Assembly: GCA_004794785.1 (NCBI GenBank)
Contig: SJOL01009509.1
Location: 442,884-506,883, forward strand
Length of the DNA: 64,000 bases
DNA from: Opisthorchis felineus
Taxonomy: Eukaryota; Platyhelminthes; Trematoda; Opisthorchiida; Opisthorchiidae
Direction: 5' to 3'
Shown here: positions 62,366 through 64,000 of the stretch, piece after piece
Layout of the letters: each line of letters begins with the position of its first letter
Numbering within the stretch: position 1 is the stretch's first letter
Notes under the pieces: model-generated
Seen by the model: the letters and a program-made list of their open reading frames with translations, nothing else
The model's database searches: none
What the model was told of the DNA's origin: nothing
Translations under genes and position numbers: made by a program

Positions 62366-63036
62366 ACAGTTCAGGGGTTCACGGGTTAACCAGAGCTGTT
62401 GGTTTACAACCCCGGGCGTAGCAATTGCTACTTCCTTGTAATAAAACTATCTTTCCAGCGACGATCCGACCAGTTTGCGTCCGTCCACATCTCAAGTATG
62501 TCTACTAGCTTGGACCCCTTGATCCAAAAATGACAAGCGACTGGTAAAGCACTCACAGAAGAGGGCGACGAAAGTTGCTCGAGTAGAGCGGTGCCTGATG
62601 GCTCTCGGTCTGTATCCCTTGCGCCATCGCCGAAGGCCTGGAGATTTCGTGCGTCTTAGTCGCCCGTGCAGGTCCCTGTTAACTCTTGCAAGCGCCATCC
62701 ATCGAAGAGTGTGCCCTCGTAGAAGGGTTGCGCTTCAAGTCGTGCGCACTACCTGGAGCATTCACAAATAACATCAACTGTCGCCGTTTCTCCACCTCCG
62801 TACGTGTTTCGAAACACTGGAATTTTCTTCCGCGACAGGTCCCTGCCCCCACTTTTTAGAAAGCAATCCTCATGAGCACGTTCGAAACGCCTGCAACACA
62901 AGCCGATTCGAGCCTGTAAACTGCCCAGGTTCCCACCAACTTTATGCTCGTCACCTTGTGTACTTTTTATGAGTGGAATTTTTGTGTGCTTCACTTTTGT
63001 TGTTTGTCTACTATAAAGCATTTGACACCGTCATGA
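62366..63036. other. Intergenic, no recognised feature
   Basis: Arg-rich minus-strand frames at 62492-62698 and 62749-63021 show no recognisable domain. Confidence 0.3.
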
Positions 63037-64000
63037 AGAGACTGGACCTTACCTTAGTGTGGCGGTTTGTGTACCTCGGCGACCCATCGAGCTATACTGG
63101 GGGGTGCCCGCGCGACACACAGTCTCTCATACCAGGTTGGCCAATGAGTAGAGGTCTGACGAACACAGTCTCCTGGCCCTCCAGATTGTGGGTTGGAATA
63201 TGTGTGGCGATGTGTTCCTTAAAAATGGTGATTTACTTGCTTTTCCAGCCCAACACCGCTGCCTTGCGGTTGAGCCAAAAGCTTTGGTTGAGGACTCTAC
63301 TCGTGCTCCTGTCTAAGTGAGGGCGCCGTGGCAGTATGCCAGCCCACGTACAACCATGACATTTACAGCTAACACTACTATCATGCCACATCGGCCGTCG
63401 CGTGGTGCCATCAGCCGGTTCGCCTTACTTGCTGCATACAGCGGAGTGGGTAAGCGAAAACAGACTGCTGCTGACGCCTCCCTTCTTACGCTTTCACGTT
63501 TTCCCTCTTCCATGCTTGCATATCAATAAGTGCCCGCGAAGTTTGTAGACGTAGTAAGTTCTTTGTAGTAGGAGAGAGAGGACGTGTGAGAGTATACGGA
63601 GAGCGCCCCAAAAGCTTCTGTACACAAAGCGGTGTTCTTCAGGGGTGCCAACTCACTCCATTCCTATTTAATTTTGTGATGGATGAGATAATGAGACGAA
63701 CGCTGGAAGGTCTTCAAATCCCCGGTGTCCAAATAGCCTCTAACGAAACCCTTGTCGATCTGGAATATGCAGACAAGATGGCTCAGTGGTTAGATCGCGA
63801 ATTTACTGTCCGGAACGTCCGTGGTTCGAACTCGACCTCTGCATCTAGACTCCCCATGCCTAAGTTTGGGCAACCTGGCAGTATCCCAGCCCTCGTGCTT
63901 CCTTTGGGTGGCATGGCAGCTAGGCACCGAAAGGGTGCTACAGCTGAATAGGTTTTTAGACGGCATCGTTATCATCTTCGAAGCAGAGGAGATGGCGCAG
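63037..64000 (+). mobile_element. RTE-like retrotransposon copy D: 5' region fused to RT core, runs off the window
   Basis: Bases 63037-63530 match the 5' region of copy B (catcggccgtcgcgtggtgc near 63390). At about 63535 the sequence jumps past the endonuclease into the RT, with TPFLFNFVMDEIMRRTLEGL near 63660-63715 and VDLEYAD near 63757-63777. A SINE then interrupts, and [13 protein letters not shown] resumes after it to the window edge. The endonuclease and RT N-terminus are deleted, so the copy is non-autonomous. Confidence 0.88.
63779..63954 (+). mobile_element. tRNA-derived SINE, copy 8, inserted in the RT YADD codons
   Basis: It begins with atggctcagtggttagatcg (A box) and has gtggttcgaactcg (B box), then ttgggcaacctggcagtatc and accgaaagggtgctacagct. 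The host RT reads EYAD before it and GIVIIF after it. AGAC flanks both sides (63773-63776 and 63957-63960), a possible short target-site duplication. Confidence 0.92.

Overview
The window is eukaryotic and reads like flatworm DNA, most likely from a digenean trematode. It is intron-rich, its GC content is moderate, and it is crowded with decayed non-LTR retrotransposons and a tRNA-derived SINE of the kind common in fluke genomes. The species cannot be named from sequence alone. No bacterial-type operon, CRISPR array, rRNA or intact tRNA gene was seen.

The one clear cellular gene lies on the + strand from about 2570 to 40827. It encodes the C-terminal part of a polypeptide N-acetylgalactosaminyltransferase (GALNT / pp-GalNAc-T), the Golgi enzyme that starts mucin-type O-glycosylation. 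Seven consecutive exons can be placed with matching splice phases: 2570-2783, 4113-4230, 22855-23043, 31099-31227, 34428-34532, 37046-37177 and 40690-40827. Together they give about 340 residues: the second half of the GT-A catalytic domain (Gal/GalNAc-T motif) and a complete three-repeat ricin-type lectin domain ending in TGA. The N-terminal exons (cytoplasmic tail, membrane anchor, stem and the DxH half of the catalytic domain) must lie upstream of the window. The introns are large; one is 18.6 kb.

The introns and the 3' flank are filled with mobile-element debris. (i) RTE-like family 1 (endonuclease plus reverse transcriptase): 590-2480 (-), 6095-8060 (+), 10063-10537 (-) and 63037-64000 (+), plus 3'-tail scraps near 24.2 kb and 40.4 kb. 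(ii) A second, related RT family at 26560-27760 (+) and 62094-62290 (-). (iii) CR1/jockey-like RT scraps at 25.6-26.0, 45.15-45.46 and 57.34-57.56 kb. (iv) A probable Penelope-like scrap at 35.3-35.9 kb. (v) Eight copies of a ~175-bp tRNA-derived SINE, several with clear target-site duplications. One of these sits inside the YADD catalytic motif of a retrotransposon copy at 63.78 kb. (vi) A second short-repeat family near 26.2 and 29.6 kb.

Downstream of 40.83 kb no second cellular gene could be recognised. The remaining sequence holds only short open frames that look like chance, transposon relics and unclassified sequence.
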